Counted from the first letter of the stretch, positions 17,780-27,948 are shown. The stretch is DNA of 64,000 bases from an uncultured Ruminococcus sp. (GCA_947178575.1 CAMWYX010000004.1:24142-88141), one strand, 5' to 3'. Program-made: numbers and translations. Notes: a model not told the origin generated them from the sequence alone.

Positions 17780-19088
17780 CAAGATCCTCTCCTTTTATCA
17801 TTATATCATCATACAGAGCAAGGTAAGATGAATCCTCATCGTGTACTTCTGAAAGAACATAGTCGCTTCCCTCATATTTAACATCTATTTTTTTGAACAC
17901 TATCTGTTCACCTTTCATTATATACACACCCTTTGAATTGACCGTGGCGATTCCGCCGTCCGGCTCACCCTCGGCGTTTGTGGTTTTCTCATCGGTAGGA
18001 GCAAAACGTATTGCTTCTCTCGGCACCTTCAGACCAATATATTCGCCTTTTATTATTTCACATTTCTGTGCACGGTGTGCAACGAGTTCCTCACTGAACC
18101 TGTCGCACTTGACTATGATAATACTTCGGCTCAGGTCTCCGTCATCACGAATATCTGTTATAACTGCTTCAAATACGTCATCTGTCGTATCGAATTTAAG
18201 GTTGACATAATTTCCGGTGGTATATTCTTTATGGGAATTGTCAATAACTCCGGCAAGATACCAGCTGTACCCGTCAATTAGCTTTCCGGCTATTCCTCTG
18301 TCCTCGCTTTCCCTGTCCTCGATGCTTCCGAGCTGTTCGATAGTGAGCTTGTCCAGATTTTCGGGAGTAAGTTCATTTTCATATCCGTCGCTGTAGCTTA
18401 CAAAATATGCGGATTCGTCAGATACTATTTTTTCTGTCGGAGCTGACATATTTGATTTAAGTTCTGCGAGCTGTGCGTTAAGGTCGATTATCTGCTGTTG
18501 AAATCCTGTGACCTGTTGTGTGATTATCTGATATGTACTCATATTTACGAGCAGGCTTTCCATTTCATTTTTCAGTGATGTATAATCTTTAGTATCACGG
18601 TTATAAAGAAGAGTTCTGTAGCTTTCGCTGATATTTTCTGAAAGTCCCGACGGCTGTGCTGATTCCAGCGTACCGGGATTCTGTATTTTTTCCAGTATAC
18701 TGAGTTCTTTTTCGAGCTGTTTTATCTGTCTGTTGCGTGTTATCTGGACATCATCGGGATAAACTTCTGCTATAACAGTACCGCTTCCGGCCTTTCCGCC
18801 ATCTGCTATATTATAGCTGAGAATACCGTTTCCGCTGTATGTAACTACTTTTTCTTTGCGTATAAAAACGCCTTTGAACTGCTGTGATGATATTGCCTCA
18901 GACATCAATGCAGTTTCTGTTTCCGCACTTTTGCCCTTGTTATTGAAATTATAGAGTATACTGACAAACACGATGCACAGAAGCACAAGCACGATATTTC
19001 TCAGAAGCTTTATAACAAGCTTTGACAGCAGCCGTCCTGCTGCCTGCCACAGCTTTCTGCTTTCACTGCTGTTGTTTTCATGCTTCAT
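17772..19088 (-). CDS. HlyD-like membrane-fusion protein
   Basis: 438 aa. One membrane segment (about residues 22-44, 'VIKLLRNIVLVLLCIVFVSILY') is followed by a biotinyl-lipoyl-like half ('ISSQQFKGVFIRKEKVVTYSGNGILSYNIADGGKAGSGTVIAEVY'), a helical coiled-coil region rich in Gln, Leu and Glu (about 120-215), and a C-terminal beta-barrel region. The architecture is that of a periplasmic adaptor in a Gram-positive context; no pump gene is adjacent. Such genes recur next to yggS-sepF in related Firmicutes, so a wall or division role is possible. It overlaps yggS slightly. Confidence 0.78.
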   Translation of the reverse strand: MKHENNSSESRKLWQAAGRLLSKLVIKLLRNIVLVLLCIVFVSILYNFNNKGKSAETETALMSEAISSQQFKGVFIRKEKVVTYSGNGILSYNIADGGKAGSGTVIAEVYPDDVQITRNRQIKQLEKELSILEKIQNPGTLESAQPSGLSENISESYRTLLYNRDTKDYTSLKNEMESLLVNMSTYQIITQQVTGFQQQIIDLNAQLAELKSNMSAPTEKIVSDESAYFVSYSDGYENELTPENLDKLTIEQLGSIEDRESEDRGIAGKLIDGYSWYLAGVIDNSHKEYTTGNYVNLKFDTTDDVFEAVITDIRDDGDLSRSIIIVKCDRFSEELVAHRAQKCEIIKGEYIGLKVPREAIRFAPTDEKTTNAEGEPDGGIATVNSKGVYIMKGEQIVFKKIDVKYEGSDYVLSEVHDEDSSYLALYDDIMIKGEDLDE

Positions 19089-19099
19089 TATGTCACCGT

Positions 19100-19339
19100 T
19101 TATTCGGATTTATCTGCAGCATCAAGTATTGACACCGGTCTTACGGGAACTATAGTGGAAATTGCGTGTTTATAGACGAGCTGCTGTTTTCCGTCGCAGT
19201 CGAATATTGCAACATAGTTATCAAAACCTCTTACCATGCCCTTGAACTGAAATCCGTTTGTAAGGATAACTGTAACGACGATACGTTCTTTCCGGCACTG
19301 GTTAAGAAAAACGTCCTGAAGATTGATATTTTTGTTCAT
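19100..19339 (-). CDS. hfq: RNA chaperone Hfq
   Basis: 79 aa. The Sm1 motif lies in '[38 protein letters not shown]', with the Sm2 YKHAIST segment, and '[15 protein letters not shown]' is the N-terminal helix. It forms hexamers that bind small RNAs and mRNAs. The miaA-hfq order is conserved widely. The C-terminal tail is short, as in Firmicutes. Confidence 0.96.
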   Translation of the reverse strand: MNKNINLQDVFLNQCRKERIVVTVILTNGFQFKGMVRGFDNYVAIFDCDGKQQLVYKHAISTIVPVRPVSILDAADKSE

Positions 19340-19438
19340 ATAAATTCTCCGTTCATATTTTCTGATATTTCGCAGTTACAGACGGAACGATTAATCCGTC
19401 CGAAAAACTTTAGATAGAAATACACATAATATATTATA

Positions 19439-20383
19439 TCATACTATTCCGAAATTTTCTATAGCTTTTTGTGATTTTTGAAAAATTTCACATTTTCTAC
19501 TAAAATCATCGTAAATTATCCACTCTATACGGTCATTTCTTCTAAACCACGTCAGCTGACGTTTGGCATATCGGCGTGTTTCCTGTTTTATTCTGTCGAT
19601 ACATTCAGCGAGGGTCATATTATTTTCAAAATACGGTATAAGTTCTTTATAACCTATAGCATTTGCGGCGGTTTTCATTCCGCCTGTCTGCCAGAGCGTG
19701 CGTGCTTCCTCGACGAGACCTGATTTTTGCATTTCGTCCACACGCTGATTTATTCTTTCATACAGCGTTTCACGGCTTGATGTGCTTAGTCCGATAATAA
19801 GCGAATCATATGGCGATTCCGAAAGCCGGCTTTCCGCTTTTAATTCGCTGAATTTTCTTCCTGAAACGTGTATTACTTCAAGTGCACGGATTACACGCAC
19901 AAGATTATTCATGTGTATGTTTCCAGCCGCTTCGGGGTCTTTCTCAAGAAGTATGATGTACAAGGCTTCATTGCCGTTTTTCTGAGCGTATTCATACAGA
20001 TGACGGCGATATTCCTCATCGCTTCTGACTTCCGAAAAATTAACATTGTCCAGTAACGAATCAATATATAATCCCGTACCTCCGACAATTACCGGAAGTT
20101 TTCCTCTGTTCAGTATATCCTGTATCTTTTCATTTGCAAGCCTGACGTAATCTGCCGCACTGAATACTGTTCCTCTGTCAAGAAAATCGATAAGATGATG
20201 CGGAATCCCCTGCATTTCAGAAACAGTCGGCTTTGCCGATGCTATATCAAGACCCTTATATATCTGCATTGAATCCGCCGATATGATTTCTCCGTTGTAT
20301 TTTTTGGCGATTTCTATTCCAAGCCATGTTTTTCCGCTTGCCGTAGGCCCGCAGACTGCAATAATCTTTGGTTTATCACTCAT
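19439..20383 (-). CDS. miaA: tRNA dimethylallyltransferase
   Basis: 314 aa from ATG 20383, which has GAGGTG 7-8 bases upstream; the longer reading would run back into mutL. The P-loop is GPTASGKT near residue 12, followed by 'ISADSMQIYKGLDIASAKPT' (catalytic Asp), 'HHLIDFL' and 'VGGTGLYIDSLL'. It adds an isoprenyl group to A37 of tRNAs reading UNN codons. The product is then methylthiolated by MiaB, whose gene is also in this window. It lies 11 bases after mutL. Confidence 0.96.
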   Translation of the reverse strand: MSDKPKIIAVCGPTASGKTWLGIEIAKKYNGEIISADSMQIYKGLDIASAKPTVSEMQGIPHHLIDFLDRGTVFSAADYVRLANEKIQDILNRGKLPVIVGGTGLYIDSLLDNVNFSEVRSDEEYRRHLYEYAQKNGNEALYIILLEKDPEAAGNIHMNNLVRVIRALEVIHVSGRKFSELKAESRLSESPYDSLIIGLSTSSRETLYERINQRVDEMQKSGLVEEARTLWQTGGMKTAANAIGYKELIPYFENNMTLAECIDRIKQETRRYAKRQLTWFRRNDRIEWIIYDDFSRKCEIFQKSQKAIENFGIV

Positions 20384-20394
20384 TACACCGCACC

Positions 20395-22350
20395 TCATGT
20401 CCGTCCGAACCGGTGGTCTATATTTGATTTGGTCATATTGAACATTACCGGTCTGCCATGCGGGCAATGACGTATTCTTTCATCTGAAAGCACTTGTTCC
20501 GCAAGAAATTTCATCTCTGCCTCCGTATTGCTGTCATTTGCCTTTATTGCGGCTTTGCACGCCATTGTATGCAGAACATCGTCAAGGAATCCCGACTGCG
20601 GATTATGCTTGTTGTTTTTAAGATTTTCCGCAACCTCGCATATTATCGCCTCGGCGTCGGTATCTGTTATGAATGTCGGTATTGCCGTTGCCGTGACATA
20701 CGGTTTTTCGCTGAAATCAAAAACAAATCCCATATCTTCCAGAAGTTCCGTATTTGTTTCAAGCGAATCTATTTCCTCGGAAGTCATAAGAAGTTTTATT
20801 CCTACAAGAAGTTTCTGACTGTACTGACGACAATTGCGTTCTTTCAGATTCTCGAATATAATCCGCTCATGGGCGGCGTGCTTATCTATCATAACAAGAT
20901 TCTTTCCGTATTCAGCTATTATGTAAAGACCGAACGCCTCTCCGATTATTCTTATTTCCGGCTGTTCTTTATTTTCCGGAACAGAATTATCTTCCTTAAC
21001 CGGATTGCTTATATACCGGAATTTCTCTGTATCTCCGGAATCATCAAGTATTATCGGTGATGTTTCTCCGGTATTCTGAGAATCACTCATATATACCATG
21101 CTTTCCGGAATAAAATGTTTGTTTTCCGGAGTCTCCGTATTTTTAATCAGGGACTCTCTTTTTTCTATTTCCGAAACCGGAGTAAATATTGATTCTGTAT
21201 TTGTACTTATTCCGGATTTTATTTCCGGATTTTTTGTATCTGATTTGATATTTTCGGATTCCGGAACAGAAGTAAACAGGGATTCCTGCTGAAAATCCGG
21301 TTCTTTACGTGAATCTTTTGACCAATCATTCTGCTGAACCGGTTCAAATTCATAAATCAGACCGTTTTCCATGAAGGCATTTTTCACGGCAAAGAATATG
21401 GCATCTGCGACTGATTTTTCATCTGTAAATCTGACTTCCGCCTTTGAGGGGTGAATATTTACATCTACAGCATCGGGCGGAATTTCCAGCATAACAACGC
21501 AAGCCGGAAATTTTCCTGTCATTATCAGACTTTCATATGCATTCTCAAGAGCCGACGAACATAATTTTGACCTGATATATCGTCCGTTGACAAAAAAATT
21601 CTGGAACGAACGGTTATTCTTGGCGTACAAAGGTTTTATGACATATCCGCTGATTTTTATTCTTCCGGTATCATAATTCACTTCAAGCAAATCCCTTGCG
21701 AAATCTCTGCCAAAAACAGCATATACAGCGGAAATAAGTTCGCCGTCACCGGAGGAATTAAATTCCATTCTGTTATCACGTATCATTTTTACTGCTGTTT
21801 CGGGGTGAGACAATGCGATTTTCTGCACTATATTGCTGACAGCATTCGCTTCAGTAACATCTTTTTTCAGGAATTTTGCTCTTGCCGGAACATTATAGAA
21901 AATATCACGTATAACTATTGTAGTTCCGTCAGGACAACCGCTTTTTTCGTGGGATATTTCCGTGCTTCCCTCGATTTTGTACAGCGTTCCGTATGTATCT
22001 CCACGCTGTTTGGTCATCATCTCGACTTTTGAAACCGCACACACAGAAGCCAGTGCCTCCCCACGGAATCCAAGGGTATATATTTTGTCGAGGTCGTCTT
22101 TATCGGATATTTTGCTTGTAGCATGACGCAGAAATGCTGACGGAACATCATTAAAAGCAATTCCGCTTCCGTCATCGGAAACACGCATATATGTAGTACC
22201 GCCGTTTTTTATCTCAACAGTTATATGCCGTGCGCCGGAATCAATCGAATTTTCCACAAGTTCCTTTATAACAGATGCAGGTCTTTCGATTACTTCTCCT
22301 GCCGCTATAAGTTCGGCGACTTCCCTGCTAAGTACGTTTATATGTGACAT
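20395..22350 (-). CDS. mutL: DNA mismatch repair protein MutL
   Basis: 651 aa from ATG 22350, with AAAGGAA upstream. The N-terminal GHKL ATPase has 'ELVENSIDSGA', 'DDGSGI' and 'LGFRGEALASV'. A low-complexity Ser/Glu/Thr linker (about 340-460) leads to the C-terminal domain with the endonuclease signature DKHAAHERIIFE, then ACKAAIKA and CPHGRP. The nickase type is the usual form where MutH is absent. It follows mutS, separated by 38 bases. Confidence 0.96.
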   Translation of the reverse strand: MSHINVLSREVAELIAAGEVIERPASVIKELVENSIDSGARHITVEIKNGGTTYMRVSDDGSGIAFNDVPSAFLRHATSKISDKDDLDKIYTLGFRGEALASVCAVSKVEMMTKQRGDTYGTLYKIEGSTEISHEKSGCPDGTTIVIRDIFYNVPARAKFLKKDVTEANAVSNIVQKIALSHPETAVKMIRDNRMEFNSSGDGELISAVYAVFGRDFARDLLEVNYDTGRIKISGYVIKPLYAKNNRSFQNFFVNGRYIRSKLCSSALENAYESLIMTGKFPACVVMLEIPPDAVDVNIHPSKAEVRFTDEKSVADAIFFAVKNAFMENGLIYEFEPVQQNDWSKDSRKEPDFQQESLFTSVPESENIKSDTKNPEIKSGISTNTESIFTPVSEIEKRESLIKNTETPENKHFIPESMVYMSDSQNTGETSPIILDDSGDTEKFRYISNPVKEDNSVPENKEQPEIRIIGEAFGLYIIAEYGKNLVMIDKHAAHERIIFENLKERNCRQYSQKLLVGIKLLMTSEEIDSLETNTELLEDMGFVFDFSEKPYVTATAIPTFITDTDAEAIICEVAENLKNNKHNPQSGFLDDVLHTMACKAAIKANDSNTEAEMKFLAEQVLSDERIRHCPHGRPVMFNMTKSNIDHRFGRT

Positions 22351-22388
22351 CTGAATATTCCTTTCACATATTATATTTTTCAAGGCTC

Positions 22389-25004
22389 TTACATCAGAAC
22401 TTTTGACATTTCTTTCAGAAGCGCACGGCATTCACTGTCACTTAGTTCATCAATATTTGTCCTTTCAAGCATAGCAATCGCAGAATCCCGATTCTGACTG
22501 ACAAAGCTTATCTGGTCGTTATTTTCTGCTGATATTGATATTCCGGATTTATGTGTCTGTTCCATTTCTGAAAGGATTTTCCTTGCACGTTCGATAACTT
22601 TATCGGGAAGTCCGGCAAGTCTGGCAACATCGACACCATAGCTTTCATCAATTCCGCCACGTACTATCTTACGCAGAAATCTTACAGTTCCGCCGTTTCT
22701 GCTTACGGCTATGCTGTAATTTTTTATTCCGTCGAACTCCTGCTCCAGACCGATAAGTTCATGGTAATGGGTCGCAAAAAGAGTCTTACAGCCGAGTTTT
22801 CTGCTTGTACAGATATATTCCGCAACAGCGTGTGCAATGCTTACACCGTCAAATGTTGATGTTCCACGTCCCACTTCGTCGAGTATAACAAGACTGTCGG
22901 AAGTGGCATTTTTCAGTATATCTGCAACTTCGCTCATTTCAACCATAAATGTTGACTGCCCTGCCGTCAGGTCGTCAGATGCTCCTACACGGGTGAAAAT
23001 TTTATCAACCACAGATATTTTCGCACTGTCAGCTGGAACAAAACAGCCAATCTGTGCCATAAGGACTATGAGTGCGGTCTGTCTCATATATGTCGATTTA
23101 CCGGACATATTCGGACCAGTTATGATTGACATTCTGTTTTCTTTTTTATCAAGATATACGTCATTCGGAACAAAAACTTCATCTCTGAGCATAAGTTCAA
23201 CAACAGGGTGTCTGCCGTTTCTTATATCTGTTGAACCGTCTATCGATATATCCGGCTTGACATATTGATTGCGCTGTGAAACCTCCGCAAATGAACACAG
23301 AACATCAACCGCCGCAACTGCTGCCGCTGTTTTCTGCACGGATACGAGCTTTTCCGAAATAAAATCACGCACCTCCGCAAATATATCGGCTTCAAGAGCG
23401 AGTGCCTTATCTTTTGCACCAAGTATCGCATTTTCGGCGTTTTTCAGTTCCTCCGTAATGAATCGCTCTGCGTTTGCAAGAGTCTGCCTGCGAATCCAGC
23501 CGTCGGGAATCAAATCATAATACGAGCGTGTGACTTCAAGATAATATCCGAAAACCTTATTGAATCCTATTTTCAGATTTTTTATTCCAGTTGCTTCACG
23601 TTCACGCTGTGCTATTCCGTCGATTATCTCCCTGCCGTGATTCATTATGTGACGCAGTTCGTCGAGTTCCTTGTTAAATCCGTCCTTTATTACTCCGCCG
23701 TCCTTTACAGATACCGGAGGTTCGTCTATTACTGCATTCTCGACAAGCCGGACTATTTCTCCGAGATTGGATATTTCGCCGTTGTAACGTGTCAGAAGCT
23801 TTGAATCCGTCAGCTCTGCCAGCCTTGATTTAAGAACCGGAAGCTGTAACGCCGTTGCAGAAAGTGCCTTCACATCACGGGGATTTGCGGATTTATACAT
23901 TATCTTGGTCATAAGGCGTTCAAGGTCGTACATATGGTCAAGAATATCCGATATATCCGAAAGAACAATACTTTTTCTGTACAGACTTTCAACAGCGTCA
24001 AGACGTCCGATTATTTTAGCCGGATTTTTAAGAGGCTGTTCTATCCAGTTTTTAAGAAGCCGTCTGCCCATTGAAGTTCTTGTACAGTCAAGAACCCACA
24101 GCAACGAACCCTTTTTCTCCTTGTTTCTGAGAGTTTCTGTAAGTTCCAGATTACGCCGTGCATTAAGGTCAAGACCCATATACATATCGCCGTTAAGAAT
24201 ATCTATTGAAGTAAATCTTGAAACAGATGTTTTCTGAGTATCCTGTATATAGTCAAAAAGTCCGCATACTGCCGAACAGTCCGCACCCGATTCCGATATA
24301 CCGAGTTCGCAGACGGAATTTATCCCGAAAACATTTTCAACAAGATTTCTGCGTTTTTCCGGATTGAAACATTCGTCATCACGTAAGGTCAGAGTGCAGT
24401 CAAGCCGGATTTTTACAAATTCCGAAGCTGTTTTCAATGACATGAAATTTTTCGGAAAAATAATTTCCGCCGGCTGACAGCGTGAGAGTTCGTTTATAAT
24501 TCCGGATTCAAGATTTTTGCCCTGAAATATACTTAGTTCCGCACTGCCGGTTGAAATATCTGCCGATGCTATACCGCAGGATTTTTCTTTCTCATCATAG
24601 AAAATACTGCATATATAATTATTTTTTCCGTCGTCGAGCATACTGGAATCCGTAAGAGTTCCGGCTGTGACAACACGTATAACATCACGGACAACAATTC
24701 CCTTTGTTTCGGAGGGGTCTGTAAGCTGTTCGCAGACAGCAACCTTATATCCGGCATCAATGAGCCTTTTTATATACATATCGCACGCATGATAGGGAAC
24801 TCCGCACATCGGAGCACGTTCTTCAAGTCCGCAGTCTCTGCCCGTCAGTGTGAGTTCAAGAGTTTTTGACGCTATGATTGCATCGTCAAAAAACATTTCA
24901 TAGAAATCCCCCAGACGAAAAAACAATATACATTCTTTGTATTTGTCTTTTATTTCAAGATACTGCTTCATCATGGGTGAAATTTTATTTCTGTCAATTA
25001 TCAT
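22389..25004 (-). CDS. mutS: DNA mismatch repair protein MutS
   Basis: 871 aa from ATG 25004, with GGAGG 6 bases upstream; this start overlaps the YlbF stop (ATGA). The mismatch-binding domain begins 'MMKQYLEIKDKYKECILFFRLGDFYEMFFDDA', containing the F-x-E wedge as FYEMF. The C-terminal ATPase has Walker A GPNMSGKST and 'LVILDEVGRGTSTFDGVSIA'. It pairs with the adjacent mutL. Confidence 0.97.
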   Translation of the reverse strand: MIIDRNKISPMMKQYLEIKDKYKECILFFRLGDFYEMFFDDAIIASKTLELTLTGRDCGLEERAPMCGVPYHACDMYIKRLIDAGYKVAVCEQLTDPSETKGIVVRDVIRVVTAGTLTDSSMLDDGKNNYICSIFYDEKEKSCGIASADISTGSAELSIFQGKNLESGIINELSRCQPAEIIFPKNFMSLKTASEFVKIRLDCTLTLRDDECFNPEKRRNLVENVFGINSVCELGISESGADCSAVCGLFDYIQDTQKTSVSRFTSIDILNGDMYMGLDLNARRNLELTETLRNKEKKGSLLWVLDCTRTSMGRRLLKNWIEQPLKNPAKIIGRLDAVESLYRKSIVLSDISDILDHMYDLERLMTKIMYKSANPRDVKALSATALQLPVLKSRLAELTDSKLLTRYNGEISNLGEIVRLVENAVIDEPPVSVKDGGVIKDGFNKELDELRHIMNHGREIIDGIAQREREATGIKNLKIGFNKVFGYYLEVTRSYYDLIPDGWIRRQTLANAERFITEELKNAENAILGAKDKALALEADIFAEVRDFISEKLVSVQKTAAAVAAVDVLCSFAEVSQRNQYVKPDISIDGSTDIRNGRHPVVELMLRDEVFVPNDVYLDKKENRMSIITGPNMSGKSTYMRQTALIVLMAQIGCFVPADSAKISVVDKIFTRVGASDDLTAGQSTFMVEMSEVADILKNATSDSLVILDEVGRGTSTFDGVSIAHAVAEYICTSRKLGCKTLFATHYHELIGLEQEFDGIKNYSIAVSRNGGTVRFLRKIVRGGIDESYGVDVARLAGLPDKVIERARKILSEMEQTHKSGISISAENNDQISFVSQNRDSAIAMLERTNIDELSDSECRALLKEMSKVLM

Positions 25005-25405
25005 GAACAGCCTCCGCACGTTTCACAGCTTCCCGAACAGCCTGTTGACGGCTGACACGTATCGGGATTTTCGCCGTTTGCACAGAGCATAATAATCTGC
25101 TGCATATTGTTCACCAGAGCTTCAAGAGCTCCCTGTGCCGAAGTGAAAACAATCATATTTTTATTTGACATAATCTTCTTGTAATTTGATTTGATTCCCT
25201 CGTCAAGTTCCTTGATACGGTCTGTGTTCTTGTCGTCCTTTGCGAGTTCCTCATTAAGTTGTAAACGCATATTCTCAAAACCATTAATTAAATCCTGAAG
25301 TGCAGTATCATTATCATTTACCCGCTTTGCGAGCATATATGCTGTGTATCTGTCATCTTCCTGCAAAGCCCTGCCGAGTTCTCTTGTCATTTCAATAATA
25401 TCCAT
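25001..25405 (-). CDS. YlbF/YmcA (RicF/RicA)-family regulator with cysteine-rich tail
   Basis: 134 aa from ATG 25405 (GGAG 9 bases upstream). Residues 1-105 match the YlbF domain ('MTRELGRALQEDDRYTAYMLAKRVNDND', 'DKNTDRIKELDEGIKSNYKKIMSNKNMIVF'). The C-terminus is cysteine-dense, with a CANGENPDTCQPSTGC segment and then CSGSC-E-TCGGC. In Bacillus the Ric proteins form a complex that binds Fe-S clusters and influences RNase Y processing, so the tail may bind a cluster or metal (inference). It is translationally coupled to mutS. Confidence 0.82.
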   Translation of the reverse strand: MDIIEMTRELGRALQEDDRYTAYMLAKRVNDNDTALQDLINGFENMRLQLNEELAKDDKNTDRIKELDEGIKSNYKKIMSNKNMIVFTSAQGALEALVNNMQQIIMLCANGENPDTCQPSTGCSGSCETCGGCS

Positions 25406-25439
25406 TTTCAATTTCTCCTTTGAATTAAATTATTTATTT

Positions 25440-26258
25440 TCACGGCGTTACATCAGTCACGCTGATTAAACTGCCGTCATCATCATAAACCAGATTTTCA
25501 CGCTTTGCTAGCGTTTCATTTCCATTTTCGTCATATTCAAGGTACTCCCTGAATGTGAGACCGTCATCAAGATACTGCTTTTCTTTTCTGACAAGCACAA
25601 GACTGTCATTTTTCCATACATAAGTATCAGTTTCACCGTCAAACTCGCCTGTTTTCCGGAAAACACTCAGTCCATTACCGTATGGGCTTGCAAAATAATT
25701 CAGCTTGTCAAGTTCCTGCCATTCCTCAAAATAATCCGTATCAGGATTATAGTGAAAATAACGGTAATATGTATTTTTGTCGTCTGTTTTCGTTCTTACC
25801 GCAATATCATGATAAGAATCACCGTCATAATCCAGTATTATTACAATATCTTTTATATTATCTGACGGCGTTTCAATGTCAACTTCTAACTGCTGATGCA
25901 GTTCACCTCTTTCGCCGAGAACGTTCAGTGTTTTATATACATTAAGTCCTGTATCAGTTGTTTCATACTGAAAATATTCAGGTGACCATACGGGCATAGG
26001 TCTTTCCGCAAGATTTTCCGTAACCGCTTCTGTAGCTGGTACTGTAAAAACCTGACGTTCCACAACCCAGCCTCCACCTAAATCCTCATATATTTCAGCC
26101 TCAGCAGGCACATTCGTTTCCTGCTCAATATCCCCAATTTCTTCTGTCGATTCTTCTGTAGTTCTTTCCTGTATTTCAGATGTAATTTCACTTCCATCAA
26201 TATTACCACAACCAACCAGCAGAATTATTGAAGATAACATAAGTAAAATTTTTTTCAT
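25440..26258 (-). CDS. Lipoprotein of unknown function (272 aa)
   Basis: The signal peptide MKKILLMLSSIILLVGCG ends in a lipobox (LVGC). A Glu/Thr-rich segment (about 20-50) is followed by a domain with many Asp/Tyr/Glu residues, including 'VIILDYDGDSYHDIAVRTKTDDKNTYYRYFHYNP' (a calcium-loop-like D-x-D-x-D-x motif). The C-terminus resembles YD-type repeats ('YLDDGLTFREYLEYDENGNETLAKRENLVYDDDGSL'). Its N-terminal 18 residues and composition match the 516-aa lipoprotein upstream, which suggests a common origin. The copy of the miaB 3' end lies just upstream. Confidence 0.75.
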   Translation of the reverse strand: MKKILLMLSSIILLVGCGNIDGSEITSEIQERTTEESTEEIGDIEQETNVPAEAEIYEDLGGGWVVERQVFTVPATEAVTENLAERPMPVWSPEYFQYETTDTGLNVYKTLNVLGERGELHQQLEVDIETPSDNIKDIVIILDYDGDSYHDIAVRTKTDDKNTYYRYFHYNPDTDYFEEWQELDKLNYFASPYGNGLSVFRKTGEFDGETDTYVWKNDSLVLVRKEKQYLDDGLTFREYLEYDENGNETLAKRENLVYDDDGSLISVTDVTP

Positions 26259-26292
26259 ATTGTCTCCTCTTGTTCTTACACATTAACATTTT

Positions 26293-26388
26293 CTATATTT
26301 TTCTGCCCACAACAGTCCAATTCATGGAATCAATTATTTCCACATCAACAAACTGACCAATCAGCGATTTATCGCCCTCAAATGAATA
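26293..26388 (-). pseudogene. Duplicated 3' end of miaB
   Basis: Bases 26302-26380 match the miaB 3' end at 27954-28032 with about 7 differences in 79. The copy keeps the reading frame: a peptide equivalent to SFEGDKSLIGQFVDVEIIDS, then MNWTVVGRKI and a TAG stop at 26293-26295, against MNWAVSGRMI in intact miaB. It begins 10 bases after the stop of the 516-aa lipoprotein gene, has no start codon and is not itself a gene. It marks a duplication or insertion event between miaB and the lipoprotein genes. Confidence 0.85.
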
Positions 26389-26397
26389 TGATTCTAT

Positions 26398-27948
26398 TTA
26401 TGCAATATCAAAAACGTACAGATGATAAGTGTTATCCTCATTACGTTTTGCATACAGGTGTAATTTGTTGTCAGACGCAAATTCAAGCTCCATATTGCCG
26501 TATTTATAATCTGTTTCCAATATATATTCCTCCATGACTTCACCGCTTTCAAGCGAAATCACTGTTATGATATAGCTGTTATCTTCATATCTCATAACTG
26601 CAGCCAATCTGCCGTCTGCTGAAACATCATTTGTCCTGTAATACTTTAAATTTTCCAAATCTACCTGTATCGGAATATCTCTTATTTCATAGGAATCAAG
26701 GTCAAATTCTGAATATCCGACAGTATTAAAATCTTCTGCTTCAGCAAGTATCAGGGAATTTTCACGGACAACTTTCGGATAATATGATTCCATAACAATA
26801 TGATTTTCACCACTTTTCATATCATACACGCCGAAACCTATATTTCCCCATTCTCCGCACGCTGAATATGCAAATCTGTCTCCGTCAATCGGGAACTCAG
26901 TTCTTATCCACGAATAAGCCTTATCAGGATAAGGACTTTCTATAATAGTATTTTTCTCGCCGTTATCCTTTACAAGTTTAATATTGCCGTCCTCATTTGA
27001 AATTATTCCGTATCCTGCCATTTCGATATCATTGGGATACAATGAATACAATATTTTTTCATCTGGTATCAACTCCGAATTTTCAGGTACAGTAAGGTCA
27101 TAAAGTTTTATATTATCCGAAATTTCAGTTACATTAAGGTTGTTTTCCGAAACTTTTTTAATATTCTTCTCTGTAAGTTCCATAAACGGAATATCAATAA
27201 TATCTGCATTTTCAGTAAAATGCTCGTAATATTCATTGTATTCCGTCACATCTAATGGTTCTCCTGCATCATTGCTCCAGTCAGGACAAATATAATATAC
27301 TGTTCCTGAATTACTTTTATCATATTCAGCAGGATAATCAAGAAAATCAGTCATGCCGACTTCTTTCTTTTCCTGATTTATCATGTCAACAATATCCCTG
27401 TCAAGTCCATATACAATTCCTGTTTCATTGTAAGAATCTGTTTCCTTGTCGTATTCGTGCATTGAAAACGGGTGAACTTTAAGGGAATGTGTCTGATTAT
27501 GGGCAGAATACACCCTTACCGCACCGTTTTCATAGAAATCAGACTTAATATATCCCGAAAACTGTTTAACTATATTTCCGTCACTGTTGTGGTCATACAC
27601 ATATATTGAACGATTGTCAAACGTTACAAGAAGCTCGTCCCTGCCGTCGCTGTCAATATCATAAACCGCAAAATCAATTGATACATCTTTATCATAATTT
27701 TTATAGTCCCAGTCGGGAAATTCACGGTTATAGTATATATTTTCAAGCAACTCACGATAAGTCTGCTTTTCATATACATTCGACCTTGTTGTTTCTGTCA
27801 CTTCTTCTGTTTCAGATTCTGTGGGAGCTGCCGTCTGTAATTCTGCCGCACTTTCGGGGATTGTTTCTGATATACTGCTTTCAATTACTCTTTCACCGCA
27901 CCCAGTCAGCAGAAATATTGAACATAATATAAATAAAAATTTCTTCAT
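26398..27948 (-). CDS. Lipoprotein with beta-propeller-like repeats (516 aa), function unknown
   Basis: The signal peptide MKKFLFILCSIFLLTGCG ends in a lipobox (LTGC), then a Ser/Glu/Thr-rich linker to about residue 60. Residues 85-115 contain 'FAVYDIDSDGRDELLVTFDNRSIYVYDHNSDGN', an FG-GAP/calcium-loop-like repeat. The C-terminal half has WD-like blocks ('SLYPNDIEMAGYGIISNEDGNIKLVKDNG', 'DVSADGRLAAVMRYEDNSYIITVISLESGEV') that suggest a propeller. The ATG overlaps the miaB stop as ATGA, so it is translationally coupled to miaB. The binding partner is unknown. Confidence 0.78.
   Translation of the reverse strand: MKKFLFILCSIFLLTGCGERVIESSISETIPESAAELQTAAPTESETEEVTETTRSNVYEKQTYRELLENIYYNREFPDWDYKNYDKDVSIDFAVYDIDSDGRDELLVTFDNRSIYVYDHNSDGNIVKQFSGYIKSDFYENGAVRVYSAHNQTHSLKVHPFSMHEYDKETDSYNETGIVYGLDRDIVDMINQEKKEVGMTDFLDYPAEYDKSNSGTVYYICPDWSNDAGEPLDVTEYNEYYEHFTENADIIDIPFMELTEKNIKKVSENNLNVTEISDNIKLYDLTVPENSELIPDEKILYSLYPNDIEMAGYGIISNEDGNIKLVKDNGEKNTIIESPYPDKAYSWIRTEFPIDGDRFAYSACGEWGNIGFGVYDMKSGENHIVMESYYPKVVRENSLILAEAEDFNTVGYSEFDLDSYEIRDIPIQVDLENLKYYRTNDVSADGRLAAVMRYEDNSYIITVISLESGEVMEEYILETDYKYGNMELEFASDNKLHLYAKRNEDNTYHLYVFDIA

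Noticed and set aside
19377..19402. Terminator between miaA and hfq
   Set aside because: GACGGA/TCCGTC can pair, but no U-run follows on the minus strand, so it is at most a weak structural element.
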